This document shows, in pieces, positions 25,280 to 34,089 of a DNA stretch of 64,000 bases (position 1 is the stretch's first letter; each line of letters starts with the position of its first letter). The notes under the pieces were generated by a model. That model made no database searches and had not been told where the DNA came from. It saw nothing but the letters and a program-made list of their open reading frames with translations. Source of the DNA: Candidatus Bipolaricaulis anaerobius (GTDB lineage: Bacteria > Bipolaricaulota > Bipolaricaulia > Bipolaricaulales > Bipolaricaulaceae); the NCBI RefSeq assembly GCF_900465355.1, contig NZ_LS483254.1, forward strand, positions 1,240,001-1,304,000, given 5' to 3'. Both the position numbers and the translations under genes were made by a program.

Positions 25280-26146
25280 TCACGCCTCGATCCCGAGGGC
25301 GACCCGCAGGAGCCAGCCAATCAGGAACGACAAAAGCGCCACTCCCATGCTGATGGCCACCATCTCCACCAGGGTCCTCCGGTACCCAAGGTCCCGCACC
25401 ACCGCCATGAAGAAGGTGAAGGCGGCGATCACCACCAGCGCGTCGGCCAGGGCCAACCCCAGGGCGGCGTAGGGGCTTGAGAACAGGAAGAACGGGAACA
25501 CCAACAGGATCACGGTGAACACATAGGCGACCCCGGTGTAGAGGGCCGCCCGCAGGGGCGCTTTCGGTCCCCGTTCGGACTTGGCGGACAGGTACTCCGA
25601 GGCCGCCATGGAGAGCGATGCCGCCACCCCGGTAATCAGCCCGGACAGCCCCACCAGGCGCGAGCTCTGCAGGGCGAAGGTGAACCCGGCCAGGGCCCCG
25701 GTCAGCTCCACCAAGGCATCGTTGACCCCCAACACCATGGAGCTCAGGTAGCCCAGCCGTTCCTCGTCGATCAGCTCAACCAGGCTCGCCTCGTGTCCGG
25801 TCTCGTCGGCCATGATCCTCTCCAGTTCCGGGATCTTCCCGGCCACCTCGGCATAGGCACCCTCGGCCCCCCGCTCCCCTGCCTCCATGAGCTTGATGGC
25901 GAACGTGAGGCCGAATACCCGGGCGGCAAGGCGGTACAGGAAGATGCGCCACCGGCGGGGCTTCACCTCCCGGTGGGTGTAGCTGGCCAGGGACCGGTAG
26001 TGCCCCAGCTCCTCCTCGGCCAGCCGCTCCAGGACCGCGGCATTCTGCCCCTCGGCCAGCCGGGCGAGCCCCCGGTACACGTGGTGCTCGGTGATTTCGT
26101 TCCGCTGGAAGACCACCAGCTTCTCAACTAGCGATGGGTCGAGCAT
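25280..26146 (-). CDS. MbfA-like ferritin domain + VIT1/CCC1 membrane transporter
   Basis: The 288-residue protein joins a ferritin-like domain (residues about 1-130: RNEITEHHVYRGLARL, LAEEELGHYRSLA, ADETGHEASLVELIDEE) to a VIT1/CCC1 membrane domain (residues about 135-288: SSMVLGVNDALVELTGALAGFTFALQ, GVAASLSMAASEYLSAKSE, then three hydrophobic spans). This is the architecture of MbfA, which exports Fe2+ or Mn2+ and limits iron overload. The Glu/His residues in the first domain would sense or bind iron. With the ferritin-like protein at 15317 it suggests attention to iron stress. No Fur/Irr-type box is obvious upstream. Confidence 0.85.
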   Translation of the reverse strand: MLDPSLVEKLVVFQRNEITEHHVYRGLARLAEGQNAAVLERLAEEELGHYRSLASYTHREVKPRRWRIFLYRLAARVFGLTFAIKLMEAGERGAEGAYAEVAGKIPELERIMADETGHEASLVELIDEERLGYLSSMVLGVNDALVELTGALAGFTFALQSSRLVGLSGLITGVAASLSMAASEYLSAKSERGPKAPLRAALYTGVAYVFTVILLVFPFFLFSSPYAALGLALADALVVIAAFTFFMAVVRDLGYRRTLVEMVAISMGVALLSFLIGWLLRVALGIEA

Positions 26147-26280
26147 GGGACGGATTCTAAAGCACGGCAGGCAGAGGGTGAAGTCCCACCGCGTGACGTG
26201 GGCAAAGAAGACGACCCCCGACCGCAGGAGCCCGCCGTCCAGGGGTCGTTCACCGCTTCGCGATCAGGCGGTCGCGCCGT

Positions 26281-26880
26281 TCACCTCCCCGTGCCCGTCA
26301 TGTAGAACGGGTAGAGACAGCACGGGTCACAGCACGGATCGCAACACGGCCCACAGGTCGGAATCGGAGAGAGCTTCAGGTGGATATTGCAAATGGGGAC
26401 TCCACAGGGTTTGGACGGCCGCGTGCAGAGAAGAGAGCGGCAATCCGCCCTGTCCACAAGCTTAATGTAGGTCTGCACGTCACCTTGATCGGTGGTGCTC
26501 ACCACGATCCGGTAGAACCCCGCCGCCGCTTGGCTCCCCGCGGAGGTCTTCTGGTCCCACACGATCTTCGTATCCACGCTCACCGGGTTGGGATAGGTGT
26601 GCTCGTACACCACGCCCCCCAGAAACGCTTCCACCCTCCACCCGCTGATCTGGGTTGTGATCGGACAGCAACAGGAGCAGAGCCGGCCTTGCGGGACGAT
26701 CACCTCGATGAGAATCGCCTCCCCCAACCAGAACCCCTCGTAACAGGAGGGCTCAGGGGAAGGAGAAGGGCAACATGGGGGCGGAGGGCAACACGAAGGC
26801 GGAGGACAACAGGACTGCCCCCACGCCAGCCCGGCCCCCAGCACCAGGACCGCCGCAATCATGACCGCCACCCGCTTCAT
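26281..26880 (-). CDS. Secreted Cys/Pro-rich protein with FlgD/Ig-like domain
   Basis: The 199-residue protein starts at ATG 26880 after GGAGGT, with a signal peptide (MKRVAVMIAAVLVLGAGLAWG). Next comes a CCPPP repeat stretch (QSCCPPPSCCPPPPCC), a middle beta domain (residues about 90-150; IVWDQKTSAG, AAAGFYRIVVST, as in FlgD-type Ig folds), and a C-terminal CCDPCCDPCC repeat. More than twenty cysteines imply disulfide cross-linking or metal binding outside the cytoplasm. A long antisense-like frame reaching 27960 shares its C-terminus but covers other genes and is not real. Role unknown; a surface or envelope protein is likely. Confidence 0.7.
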   Translation of the reverse strand: MKRVAVMIAAVLVLGAGLAWGQSCCPPPSCCPPPPCCPSPSPEPSCYEGFWLGEAILIEVIVPQGRLCSCCCPITTQISGWRVEAFLGGVVYEHTYPNPVSVDTKIVWDQKTSAGSQAAAGFYRIVVSTTDQGDVQTYIKLVDRADCRSLLCTRPSKPCGVPICNIHLKLSPIPTCGPCCDPCCDPCCLYPFYMTGTGR

Positions 26881-26987
26881 AGGACCACCTCCGCGGCATT
26901 GTACAGCGGCGCGGTGTCGCCGCCTGACCCTCGCCCACCGGACCGCGCGGATAGGCTGCCAGCCACTCCTCCGGTAGGATTGGGGCC

Positions 26988-27782
26988 ATGGCCGTGGAGA
27001 TGAGTCGGGACAGGTTCGAGCGGCTGGTGCAGGACGCCCTGGCCGAGCTCCCCCCGGAGTTCCAGCGGTACCTGAATGGCCTCGAGGTGCGGGTCGAGGA
27101 CTACCCGGACGACGAGCTGATGGCGGAGTGGGGCCTCGTCCCCCCCGACTACCCGTTTGGGATGTACGAGGGGCCATCGCTCCCTGACGTGGACACGCCG
27201 CGCGACTTCCCGGGGACGATCGTCCTCTACCAGCGCCCGCTCGAGACGTGGTGCCACAACGTGGCCGAACTCCGCGATCAGGTGCGACGGACGGTGTACC
27301 ACGAGCTCGGGCACCGATTTGGGTTCTCCGACGAGGGGATGCTCGACGAGCTCCGCGGTGGGGCGGGCACACCCTGGTCGGAGGGTGCACGCCAGGCGGA
27401 GGCCGAGCGCCACCTTCGTCAGGCGGAGCACGACCTGGGGGCAGCCGAAGCACTGCTCGCGGCGGGGAGCCTCGACTGGGCGCTCGATGCCGCCCTCGTC
27501 GCCGCCGACCGCAGCCTGCGGGCCCTCCTCCTCTCTCGCGGAGAGGACCCGGAGGCGATCGCCCACGATGGGATCCCCGACCTCCTCGCCCGCGCTGTCC
27601 GCCACGTCCCCGAGCTGCGCTCGCTTCGGCCCCTCCTCCGCTTAGATGGGATCGCGCTCGACATGGGCGACGCCGGCGCCCCACCCCCGGCGGAACGGGT
27701 CCGACCGCGGACCGCGCACGATGCGGTGGCCTATGCGCGAGAGCTTCTCGCGGCGGCCCGCCACGCGCGGGGGGGAGGATGA
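26988..27782 (+). CDS. Zincin-like metallopeptidase fused to a HEPN domain
   Basis: The 264-residue protein starts at ATG 26988, 7 nt after TAGGAT, without a Shine-Dalgarno sequence. Residues 1-125 are a minimal zincin (MMP-like, TTHA0227 type): DFPGTIVLYQRPLE and HELGHRFGFSDEGMLDEL with HExxH-like HELGH at 105-109. Residues about 137-260 are a HEPN domain (AERHLRQAEHDLGAAEALL, GSLDWALDAALVAADRSLRALL, TAHDAVAYARELLAAAR). HEPN domains are often RNases or nucleotidyltransferase partners; the canonical RxxxxH is not evident, and DRSLRALL takes its place. The combination is unusual and its function unknown. Confidence 0.78.
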   Translation: MAVEMSRDRFERLVQDALAELPPEFQRYLNGLEVRVEDYPDDELMAEWGLVPPDYPFGMYEGPSLPDVDTPRDFPGTIVLYQRPLETWCHNVAELRDQVRRTVYHELGHRFGFSDEGMLDELRGGAGTPWSEGARQAEAERHLRQAEHDLGAAEALLAAGSLDWALDAALVAADRSLRALLLSRGEDPEAIAHDGIPDLLARAVRHVPELRSLRPLLRLDGIALDMGDAGAPPPAERVRPRTAHDAVAYARELLAAARHARGGG

Positions 27783-27853
27783 ACGAGCGGCTCGCCCCCC
27801 TCCGCTGGGAGGGATCCCCCGACGAGGCTCGATCCCATGGGGCCTCGGGCTGA
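27779..27853 (+). CDS. Possible 24-residue ORF coupled to the metallopeptidase-HEPN gene
   Basis: ATG 27779 overlaps the previous stop as ATGA and is preceded by GGGGAGG. The product MNERLAPLRWEGSPDEARSH... is short and unrecognised. It could be the 5' stub of a lost gene. Supported only by position and ribosome-binding site. Confidence 0.25.
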   Translation: MNERLAPLRWEGSPDEARSHGASG

Positions 27854-27964
27854 ACGTCGCCACTTCCATAGCTCCCCTCGCAGGATGTGCGGGAATACGA
27901 GGCCCGGGCTCCTCGTAGTGCGCCGAGTTCGCGGTGAGCGACGCGCGAGATACATGGCAAAACG

Positions 27965-28017
27965 CCCCCTCACCCATCCTCTCCCCCAGAGGGGAAGAGG
28001 GATTGCGGGTGAGGGGG
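27965..28017. repeat. Cruciform-type intergenic repeat
   Basis: Outer arms CCCCCTCACCC (27965-27975) and GGGTGAGGGGG (28007-28017) are perfect complements. An inner hairpin (CTCTCCCCC / GGGGAAGAGG) lies between. Such CCCTCACCC...GGGTGAGGG elements are dispersed repeats in many genomes. It fills the 282-bp gene-free stretch 27854-28135 with the next promoter. Confidence 0.55.
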
Positions 28018-28135
28018 AGGCTGAGGGGAGAGCAGCTCCCTATCCTGCTAGGATCGGTGAGCGCGATCCTCACACCACTCCGCGCCGCCCGCTGGCAAGG
28101 GGAGAAAGGAGAGGATGGGGGTACAATCCTGGCCT

Positions 28136-29860
28136 ATGGCCGCGGTTCGTCCGACCAAGCGTCGCGAGACAGTCCAGGCGATCTTCCCTGATGAGCGGGC
28201 GTTCGAGGGACCAGCGGGAACCGCACTCGCCGATTTCGTCCAGGCGGCATACCCCGATCCCCGGGTCCCGGCGATGGCCGCGATCGTCGGCGGCGAGCTT
28301 CGTGAGTTATCGTTCCCGCTTCGCGAGGACGCCTCAGTCCAGCCGGTGTTCCTCACCGACTCGGAGGGAATCCGCATCTACACCCGCTCGTTGAGCTTCC
28401 TCCTCGCGGGCGCGGTCCACACCCTGTTCCCGGAGGCGCGCCTGATCATCGACCACTCCGCACCGTTCGGGGGGTACTACTGCCGGGTGGTCCAGCGCCC
28501 GCTCTTCACCGCGGATGAACTGGAGCGGATCGAAGCGCACATGCGCGCCCTCGTCCGGGCGAACGTCCCCATCGTCCGGGAGGAGGTCCCCCTCGCGGAG
28601 GCCCAGGCCCGGCTCCGGGCGCGGGGCCTCTCCAACAAGGCCGACCTCCTCGCCCAGGGGGCAAGCGGGGAGACGATCCCCCTCTATCGGCTCGGCCAAT
28701 TCGAGGACTACCTGTTCGGGCCGATGGTCCCTTCCACCGGCCTCCTTTCCCAGTTCGCCCTCACCCCCTATCCGCGCGGGTTCGTCCTCCGCTTCCCCCG
28801 CCGGGAGAGGCCGAACGAGCTCGCCCCGGCCGAGGATTACTCCGCGCTCCTCCAGGTGTTCGAGGAGTACGGACATTGGCTCGAGCTTCTTGGTGTGTAC
28901 GACGCGTACACGGTCAACGAGGCGGTTCGCACCGGCCGCATGACGGAGGTGATCCTCGTCTCGGAGGCCTTTCACGATCAGCGGATCGCGCAGATCGCTG
29001 CCACGATCGCCCGCCACCCCTCCGCCCCGCGGCTGATCCTCATCGCCGGCCCGACTTCGTCGGGCAAGACGACGTTCACCAAGCGGCTGGCGGTCCAGCT
29101 TCTCGCCCTCGGCCTCCGACCGTACCCGGTGTCCATGGACGACTACTTCCTGTCCCGCGACGAGATGGCCCGCCGCGGCCTCACCGATTTCGACGACATC
29201 TCGGCGGTCGAGGTGCCCCTCTTCCAGCGCCAGATGGAGGACCTGTTGGCGGGGAAGGCGGTGCGGCTGCCACGGTTCGAGTTCGCCACGGGGCGACGCG
29301 AGACGGGGAGCGAGCTCAAGCTGGAGGAGGATGGGATCCTCCTCGTAGAGGGGCTGCACTGCCTGAACCCTGGACTCCTCCCCTCGGGGCTGGAGGAACA
29401 GTCGTTCCGCATCTACGCCTCCGCCCTCACCCAGCTCAACCTCGACGACCACGTGCGGATGTCCACCACCGACAACCGCCTCCTGCGGCGCGTGGTGCGG
29501 GACGCCGCCTACCGCGGCTACACCGCCGAGAACACGCTGCGGATGTGGGACAACGTGCGGCGGGGCGAGAAGCGGTTCGTGTTCCCCCACCAGGGGCGGG
29601 CCGATGTCATGTTCAACTCCGCCCTCGTCTACGAGTGGAACGTCCTCCGGCCCCGCGCGGAGCCGCTCCTCCTCCAGGTGCGGCACCCCCGGTTGCGGCT
29701 GAGGGCGGAGCGGCTCCTGGAGGAACTGCGCTGGTACGCCCCCTACCCGGGGGACGAGGTCCCGGCGACGTCCATCCTCCGCGAGTTCATCGGGGGAGGG
29801 ATCCTCGCCGCGTACTACCCGAGCCCGTTCGAGCGGGCCAGCTGGAGGAGAGGACCATGA
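28136..29860 (+). CDS. Uridine-kinase-like protein with N-terminal threonyl-tRNA-synthetase-like domain
   Basis: The 574-residue protein starts at ATG 28136, 8 nt after TACAAT (28122-28127). Residues 1-270 hold a TGS-like segment (FEGPAGTALADFVQ) and a ThrRS second-additional-domain-like part (FLLAGAVHTLFPEARLIIDHSAPFGGYYC). Residues 285-560 are a P-loop kinase: LILIAGPTSSGKTTFTKRL, SMDDYFLSRDEM, and ILLVEGLHCLNP. It belongs to the conserved nucleoside-kinase family combining these parts; activity is probably phosphorylation of a nucleoside or related small molecule. Its stop overlaps the next gene's ATG. ATG 28115 is an alternative preceded by AAAGGAGAGG. Confidence 0.85.
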   Translation: MAAVRPTKRRETVQAIFPDERAFEGPAGTALADFVQAAYPDPRVPAMAAIVGGELRELSFPLREDASVQPVFLTDSEGIRIYTRSLSFLLAGAVHTLFPEARLIIDHSAPFGGYYCRVVQRPLFTADELERIEAHMRALVRANVPIVREEVPLAEAQARLRARGLSNKADLLAQGASGETIPLYRLGQFEDYLFGPMVPSTGLLSQFALTPYPRGFVLRFPRRERPNELAPAEDYSALLQVFEEYGHWLELLGVYDAYTVNEAVRTGRMTEVILVSEAFHDQRIAQIAATIARHPSAPRLILIAGPTSSGKTTFTKRLAVQLLALGLRPYPVSMDDYFLSRDEMARRGLTDFDDISAVEVPLFQRQMEDLLAGKAVRLPRFEFATGRRETGSELKLEEDGILLVEGLHCLNPGLLPSGLEEQSFRIYASALTQLNLDDHVRMSTTDNRLLRRVVRDAAYRGYTAENTLRMWDNVRRGEKRFVFPHQGRADVMFNSALVYEWNVLRPRAEPLLLQVRHPRLRLRAERLLEELRWYAPYPGDEVPATSILREFIGGGILAAYYPSPFERASWRRGP

Positions 29861-30372
29861 CGGAGATCGCCCCCTGGAAGCGATTCGACGAGGTTCAGGA
29901 GCAGGTCTTGCACGGCGACGGGGCGTTCCTGGTCGCGATGGACAGGGACGGTCGCCCGAACGCGATGACGATCGGGTGGCTCCAGCTCGGGACGGTGTGG
30001 GGACGGCCGGTCTGCCTCGTCCTCGTCCGGCCGTCGCGTTACACCCACGGCTGTATCGAACACAGCGGGGCGTTCACGGTGAACGTGCCCTTGGGGACGA
30101 TGGCAAAAGAACTCGCGTTCTGCGGGGGCCGCTCCGGACGGGACACCGACAAGTTCGCCGAGCTCGGACTACGGACCATACCCGGGAAGAAGGTCCCCTT
30201 GCCCGTTCTCGCGGGATGCGCCGTGGCGTACGAGTGCCGGGTCGTAGCCCAGGCAAAGCTCCTCCCGGAGGGGATCCGCGACGCGGGGATCCGCGCCAAG
30301 TACTACCCCCGGGGCGACTTCCACACCCTGTTCTTCGGGGAGATCGCCGCCGCGTGGGAGATCGCTCCCTGA
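29857..30372 (+). CDS. Flavin-reductase-like FMN-binding protein
   Basis: The 171-residue protein overlaps the kinase gene by 4 nt. It has the flavin-reductase split-barrel: DGAFLVAMDRDGRPNAMTIGWLQLGTVWGRPVCLVLVRPSRYTHGCIEHSGAFTVNVP and ELAFCGGRSGRDTDKFAELGL. It lacks the extra domains of diiron flavodoxin-type proteins. FMN binding is well supported; the electron acceptor is unknown. The coupling to the kinase may be operon convenience only. Confidence 0.85.
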   Translation: MTEIAPWKRFDEVQEQVLHGDGAFLVAMDRDGRPNAMTIGWLQLGTVWGRPVCLVLVRPSRYTHGCIEHSGAFTVNVPLGTMAKELAFCGGRSGRDTDKFAELGLRTIPGKKVPLPVLAGCAVAYECRVVAQAKLLPEGIRDAGIRAKYYPRGDFHTLFFGEIAAAWEIAP

Positions 30373-30380
30373 CGGCCTCG

Positions 30381-31703
30381 TCATCGCCAGGGGATGAACT
30401 CCCCCCATCCCAGCTGGGCGAGGAGCTCCCCGTCCCGCACGAGCCACTCTCCCCGCGAGAGGACGCCCACGATCCGGCCCCGCACCGGGAACCCTTGGTA
30501 GGGCGAGAAGTCCGTGGCCATGTGGAGCTTCCCCGCCTCGATCGTCGAGGAGCCGTGGGGATCCACAAGGACAAGGTCAGCATCCGCACCGACCCGGATC
30601 CCCCCCTTCCGCGGCCAGAGCCCGAACGCCCGTGCCGGCCCCTCGCCGAGGTACCAGGCGACGTCGCGGAGGGTGATCCGGCCTTGCGCCACGCCCTCCG
30701 AGTAGAGGAGGGGAAGGAGGGTCTCCACCCCAGGGAGGCCGGACGGAAGCTGGGTCGGCTCGTCCCGCCACGCGTCCTTCTGCGCGTTCGTGAACGGGCA
30801 GTGGTCGGTGGACACCGCCTGCAACCCGCGGCGGGCAACGGCCCGCCACAGGGCGTCCCGGTCCGCTGCGGTGCGGAGCGGAGGAGTCACGGAGAACCGG
30901 TGGCCATCCGGCCGCGCGTAGACGGCCTCGTCGAGGAGGAGGTAGTGGGGGCAGGTCTCGCCCACGAGCGGGGCTCCCGCCCACCGGGCCGCCTGCAGGG
31001 CGACAAGGCCCTGGGCCGTGGAGACGTGGGCGATGTAGGTCGGGCAGCCCGTATCCCGAGCGAGGATCCCCACCTCGGCGATCGCCACCTCCTCCGCGAG
31101 CGGTGGCCGCGCTCGGGGGAATGGGCCGCCGTGGGGATCCACGAGCTCCTCGGCCTCGGCGTGGACCATCGCCACGCCCCCAAGCTTTCGAATCGCCACC
31201 ATCGCGTCGCGTAGGATCCCAAGCGGGGTCCGCCGGCCGCTCGCCGCGTAGGCGAGGAAGAACTTGAACGACCGGACCCCGAGCTCCGCCGCCGCGGCAA
31301 GTTCGTCCCCGCGGTCTGGGGTCCACCCCACCATCTCCGCCCGGAGGGCGAAGTCCACCACCGCCTCCCGGGCCTGAGCGAGCCGCCGCTCGATCTGGTC
31401 AGGAAGGGGTACCCCAGGTTCGCCGACCGTGAAATCGAGCACGGTCGTCACCCCCCCGGCCGCGGCGGCGCGGGTCCCCGACGCGAAGTCGTCGGCGGAG
31501 CGGGTGCCCGCTACGGGAAGGGAGAGGTGGACATGGGCATCGATCGCCCCGGGGAGGACGAGGAGGCCCTGCGCCGAGACCGTCTCACAACGGGCAGGGA
31601 CTCTCCCCACCCCCGCGATCCGGCCCCCCCGAACGAGGACAGCGGCCTCCCGCACGCCCCGGGGCGTGACGACCTTCCCGCCGACGACCGCGAAGCCGTC
31701 CAC
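30381..31703 (-). CDS. Dihydropyrimidinase/hydantoinase/allantoinase-family amidohydrolase
   Basis: The protein has 440 residues from GTG 31703; a longer frame to 31772 would overlap rlmN. Metal ligands are visible: DAHVHLSLP (HxH near 60), the carboxylated-lysine region SFKFFLAY (about 147), MVHAEAEEL, AHVSTAQG, and STDHCPFTNAQ (Asp). The family opens cyclic ureides such as dihydropyrimidines, hydantoins and allantoin. E. coli hyuA (ygeZ) belongs to the same cluster as ygeW, ygeY and yqeA. This enzyme, although 20 kb away, could therefore supply the N-carbamoyl compound used by the island at 2921-6125. A TATCGT hexamer 6 nt upstream suggests a leaderless transcript. Confidence 0.85.
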   Translation of the reverse strand: MDGFAVVGGKVVTPRGVREAAVLVRGGRIAGVGRVPARCETVSAQGLLVLPGAIDAHVHLSLPVAGTRSADDFASGTRAAAAGGVTTVLDFTVGEPGVPLPDQIERRLAQAREAVVDFALRAEMVGWTPDRGDELAAAAELGVRSFKFFLAYAASGRRTPLGILRDAMVAIRKLGGVAMVHAEAEELVDPHGGPFPRARPPLAEEVAIAEVGILARDTGCPTYIAHVSTAQGLVALQAARWAGAPLVGETCPHYLLLDEAVYARPDGHRFSVTPPLRTAADRDALWRAVARRGLQAVSTDHCPFTNAQKDAWRDEPTQLPSGLPGVETLLPLLYSEGVAQGRITLRDVAWYLGEGPARAFGLWPRKGGIRVGADADLVLVDPHGSSTIEAGKLHMATDFSPYQGFPVRGRIVGVLSRGEWLVRDGELLAQLGWGEFIPWR

Positions 31704-31709
31704 GGGGGC

Positions 31710-31751
31710 ACGATAGCCCGCCGGGGGGCGGGCGGCAACGGGGGCTACAAT
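31710..31751. promoter_or_regulatory. Divergent -10 boxes for two leaderless genes
   Basis: TATCGT on the minus strand (31710-31715) lies 6 nt before the hydrolase GTG. TACAAT on the plus strand (31746-31751) lies 7 nt before the rlmN ATG. Start codons are only 55 bp apart, and neither gene has a Shine-Dalgarno sequence. No clear -35 boxes are visible. Confidence 0.5.
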
Positions 31752-31758
31752 CAGCGCG

Positions 31759-32817
31759 ATGGCCAAGCCCAACCTCCTCGACCTCGCCTACCCCGACCTC
31801 GCCGCCGAGCTTGCAGCGTGGGGCGAGCCTGCGTACCGGGCGGACCAGGTGTGGGGCTGGGCCTGGGGGGAGCTCGCCACGGACTTCGGGGCGATGACGA
31901 ACCTCCCTCGGGATCTGCGCGCGCGGCTCGGCGAGGCATTCACCCTGGCCGGCCCGGTTCCGATCGCCCGCCAGGGCGACGGGGAGGGGACAGAGAAGGT
32001 CCTCCTCTCCCTCCGCGATGGACAGGCGATCGAGGCGGTGCTCATCCGGGAGGATGGCCGGCGCACGGTGTGCATCTCCACCCAGGTCGGGTGCCCGGTG
32101 GGGTGCCCGTTTTGCGCCACGGGGAGGATGGGCTACGTGCGGGACCTCACCGCGGGGGAGATCGCGTCCCAGGTCCTCCACTTCGCCCGCGAACTCCGCG
32201 GCGCGGGGGAGCGGGTGACCCATGTCGTGGTGATGGGGATGGGCGAGCCCCTGCTCAACTACGACGCCACCCTCCAGGCGCTCCGCAACCTGAACGACCC
32301 GCGCGGGTTCGCCCTCGGGGCGCGGAGGGTCACGGTCTCCACCGTCGGGGTCGTGCCGGGGATCGTCCGCCTCGCGGGGGAGGGGCTGCAGGTAAACCTC
32401 GCCGTCTCCCTTCACGCCCCCACCGACGCACTGCGCCGCGAGCTCGTTCCGCTCGCGGAGCGGTGGCCGCTCGCGGACGTCCTCGCCGCCGCTGACCGCT
32501 ACGCCTCCGCCACCGGGCGGCGGGTTTCCTACGAATACGTCCTCCTCCGCGGCGTCAACGACCGGCTTGACCACGCGCGCGGTCTGGCGCGCCTCCTCCG
32601 GGGGAGGCTCGCCCATGTGAACCTCATTCCGTTCAACCCAGCTCCAGGCCTCCCGTACCAGCCGCCCGATCCGGACGCGGTGGACGCGTTCCGCCGGGAA
32701 CTCGTCCTCCACAGCGTGGACGCGACCGTGCGCCGCTCCCGTGGGGTCGCGATCGAAGCCGGCTGCGGCCAACTCCGCGGCCAACGTGCTGATGGGGCAC
32801 TCGAACAACCCAGCTAG
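31759..32817 (+). CDS. rlmN: Dual-specificity 23S rRNA/tRNA adenine C2-methyltransferase RlmN
   Basis: The 352-residue radical-SAM enzyme methylates A2503 of 23S rRNA and A37 of tRNAs. The 4Fe-4S motif is VGCPVGCPFCATG (CxxxCxxC near residues 114-121). Other RlmN motifs are GMGEPLLNY, SLHAPTDALRRELVP, VLLRGVND, VNLIPFNPAPG, and the C-terminal methyl-accepting Cys in GVAIEAGCGQL. Size is normal. It starts leaderless, 7 nt from TACAAT. Confidence 0.96.
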   Translation: MAKPNLLDLAYPDLAAELAAWGEPAYRADQVWGWAWGELATDFGAMTNLPRDLRARLGEAFTLAGPVPIARQGDGEGTEKVLLSLRDGQAIEAVLIREDGRRTVCISTQVGCPVGCPFCATGRMGYVRDLTAGEIASQVLHFARELRGAGERVTHVVVMGMGEPLLNYDATLQALRNLNDPRGFALGARRVTVSTVGVVPGIVRLAGEGLQVNLAVSLHAPTDALRRELVPLAERWPLADVLAAADRYASATGRRVSYEYVLLRGVNDRLDHARGLARLLRGRLAHVNLIPFNPAPGLPYQPPDPDAVDAFRRELVLHSVDATVRRSRGVAIEAGCGQLRGQRADGALEQPS

Positions 32818-32854
32818 AATGCCCCCCTTCCTTGGAGGTCCTTCAGGAGAGCAG

Positions 32855-34066
32855 CTAGGGCAGAATCGTGAGGCCGACCACGAACCCGCGCCGACTGTGG
32901 AGGGAGAGGTACAGCCTCCAGCCGGAGCCCTCTACGCCGAACCCCGCGCCCCCCGTGAGGTGAACGTCGGCCCTCGTCTCGGGTTCGATGTCCACCAGCG
33001 GAGCGAGGGCCGCGGAGGGCGACCACGGCGGCACCCATGCCATCTCCTGGAGGGAAACCCCGACCAGGACGACAAATCCAGCGCGACCAACCGGCAGCCA
33101 GCCAGCGATGTACCCCTCAACCTCCGGCCCCCCCGCGAACCACCCCCCGGGCCCCGGCTCACTCAGGTCGGGGAGGGGCGGCGCCAGCTGGAACGAGATG
33201 CCGAACCCGAACCCCTCGAGCCAGAGGTCTGTCGAGATGGAGCGGGTGGTCAGGCCCACGGCGAGGCCGAACCCGACCGCCGATAGCTCCGCGTCCACCG
33301 TCCACGAGGGAGGGGAGACGGGGGGCCACAGGGAAGGCCGGGCAGGGGAGAGACTCACGACGAGGGAGACCTCTTCCCCATCCCCTACCACGAGGTCCAC
33401 GGACTTCGCTTCGTAGCCATCCTTCTCGACCTGAACGCGGATCCGCCCCGGGGCAACGCTGGTGGACAGGGGCGACGTACCGACGTAGGTCCCGCCCACC
33501 CACACCGCGGCCCCGCTCGGGCTCGTCGCCACGGAGAGGGTGGCCTGGGGCCGATGTACGCGGTAGGAGGCCCACGCCGTGCCCCACGTCCCAGGCAGGA
33601 GCGCGGTGATCTGGGACGCGAACGCAGCTGGGTTCGTGTACACGAGGAATGCGTCCGCCTCGAACGCCTTCGCCTCGTAGAACGAAAGGGGGGAAGCGCT
33701 CGCCACGAGCTGGAGGTACTCGATCCCTTCGGGCGCGGTGACCCGGAGGACCCACCCCTGCGTGGGGAGGGTATGGGTCCCCGCTGGAAACAGCGGGTCC
33801 TGGAGAAAGCGGTTCGGGACGAGGAGTTTCACCTTCCCGTCCGCGGTCAGGTTGTAGAGGTAGACGTAGGCGTCGTGGTTGAGGGTGAACGTGAGCCGGA
33901 GAGGATCGCCAGGGGCGTAGGTCGCCTTGTCGGTCTTCACGGAGACGACGATCGGGGGCTCGTCGGGGACGGGGATGATCCCCTGCGGAAGGACGGGCGC
34001 TTCCCCGAACGCAAGGAGCCCGAACGCGAGCAGGGCCACCCACGCCGCGAGGAGCTTCGCCTTCAT
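32855..34066 (-). CDS. Secreted DUF4384-type + PEGA-domain envelope protein
   Basis: The 403-residue protein starts at ATG 34066 after GGAGGTGATG and has a signal peptide (MKAKLLAAWVALLAFGLLAFG). Residues about 38-165 fit DUF4384 (DKATYAPGDPLRLTFTLNHDAYVYLYNLTADGKVKLLVPNRF). Residues about 175-245 are a PEGA domain (LSVATSPSGAAVWVGGTYVGTSPL). The last 150 residues are amphipathic strands ending in VGLTILP, which suggests an outer-membrane barrel. It probably sits in the outer envelope; no enzymatic motif is seen. Confidence 0.8.
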   Translation of the reverse strand: MKAKLLAAWVALLAFGLLAFGEAPVLPQGIIPVPDEPPIVVSVKTDKATYAPGDPLRLTFTLNHDAYVYLYNLTADGKVKLLVPNRFLQDPLFPAGTHTLPTQGWVLRVTAPEGIEYLQLVASASPLSFYEAKAFEADAFLVYTNPAAFASQITALLPGTWGTAWASYRVHRPQATLSVATSPSGAAVWVGGTYVGTSPLSTSVAPGRIRVQVEKDGYEAKSVDLVVGDGEEVSLVVSLSPARPSLWPPVSPPSWTVDAELSAVGFGLAVGLTTRSISTDLWLEGFGFGISFQLAPPLPDLSEPGPGGWFAGGPEVEGYIAGWLPVGRAGFVVLVGVSLQEMAWVPPWSPSAALAPLVDIEPETRADVHLTGGAGFGVEGSGWRLYLSLHSRRGFVVGLTILP

Positions 34067-34089
34067 CGGGGCATCACCTCCGACCGGAT

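Noticed and set aside
26881-27960. N-terminal extension of the Cys-rich protein
   Set aside because: It overlaps the metallopeptidase-HEPN gene antisense; a signal peptide and ribosome-binding site at 26880 define the real start.
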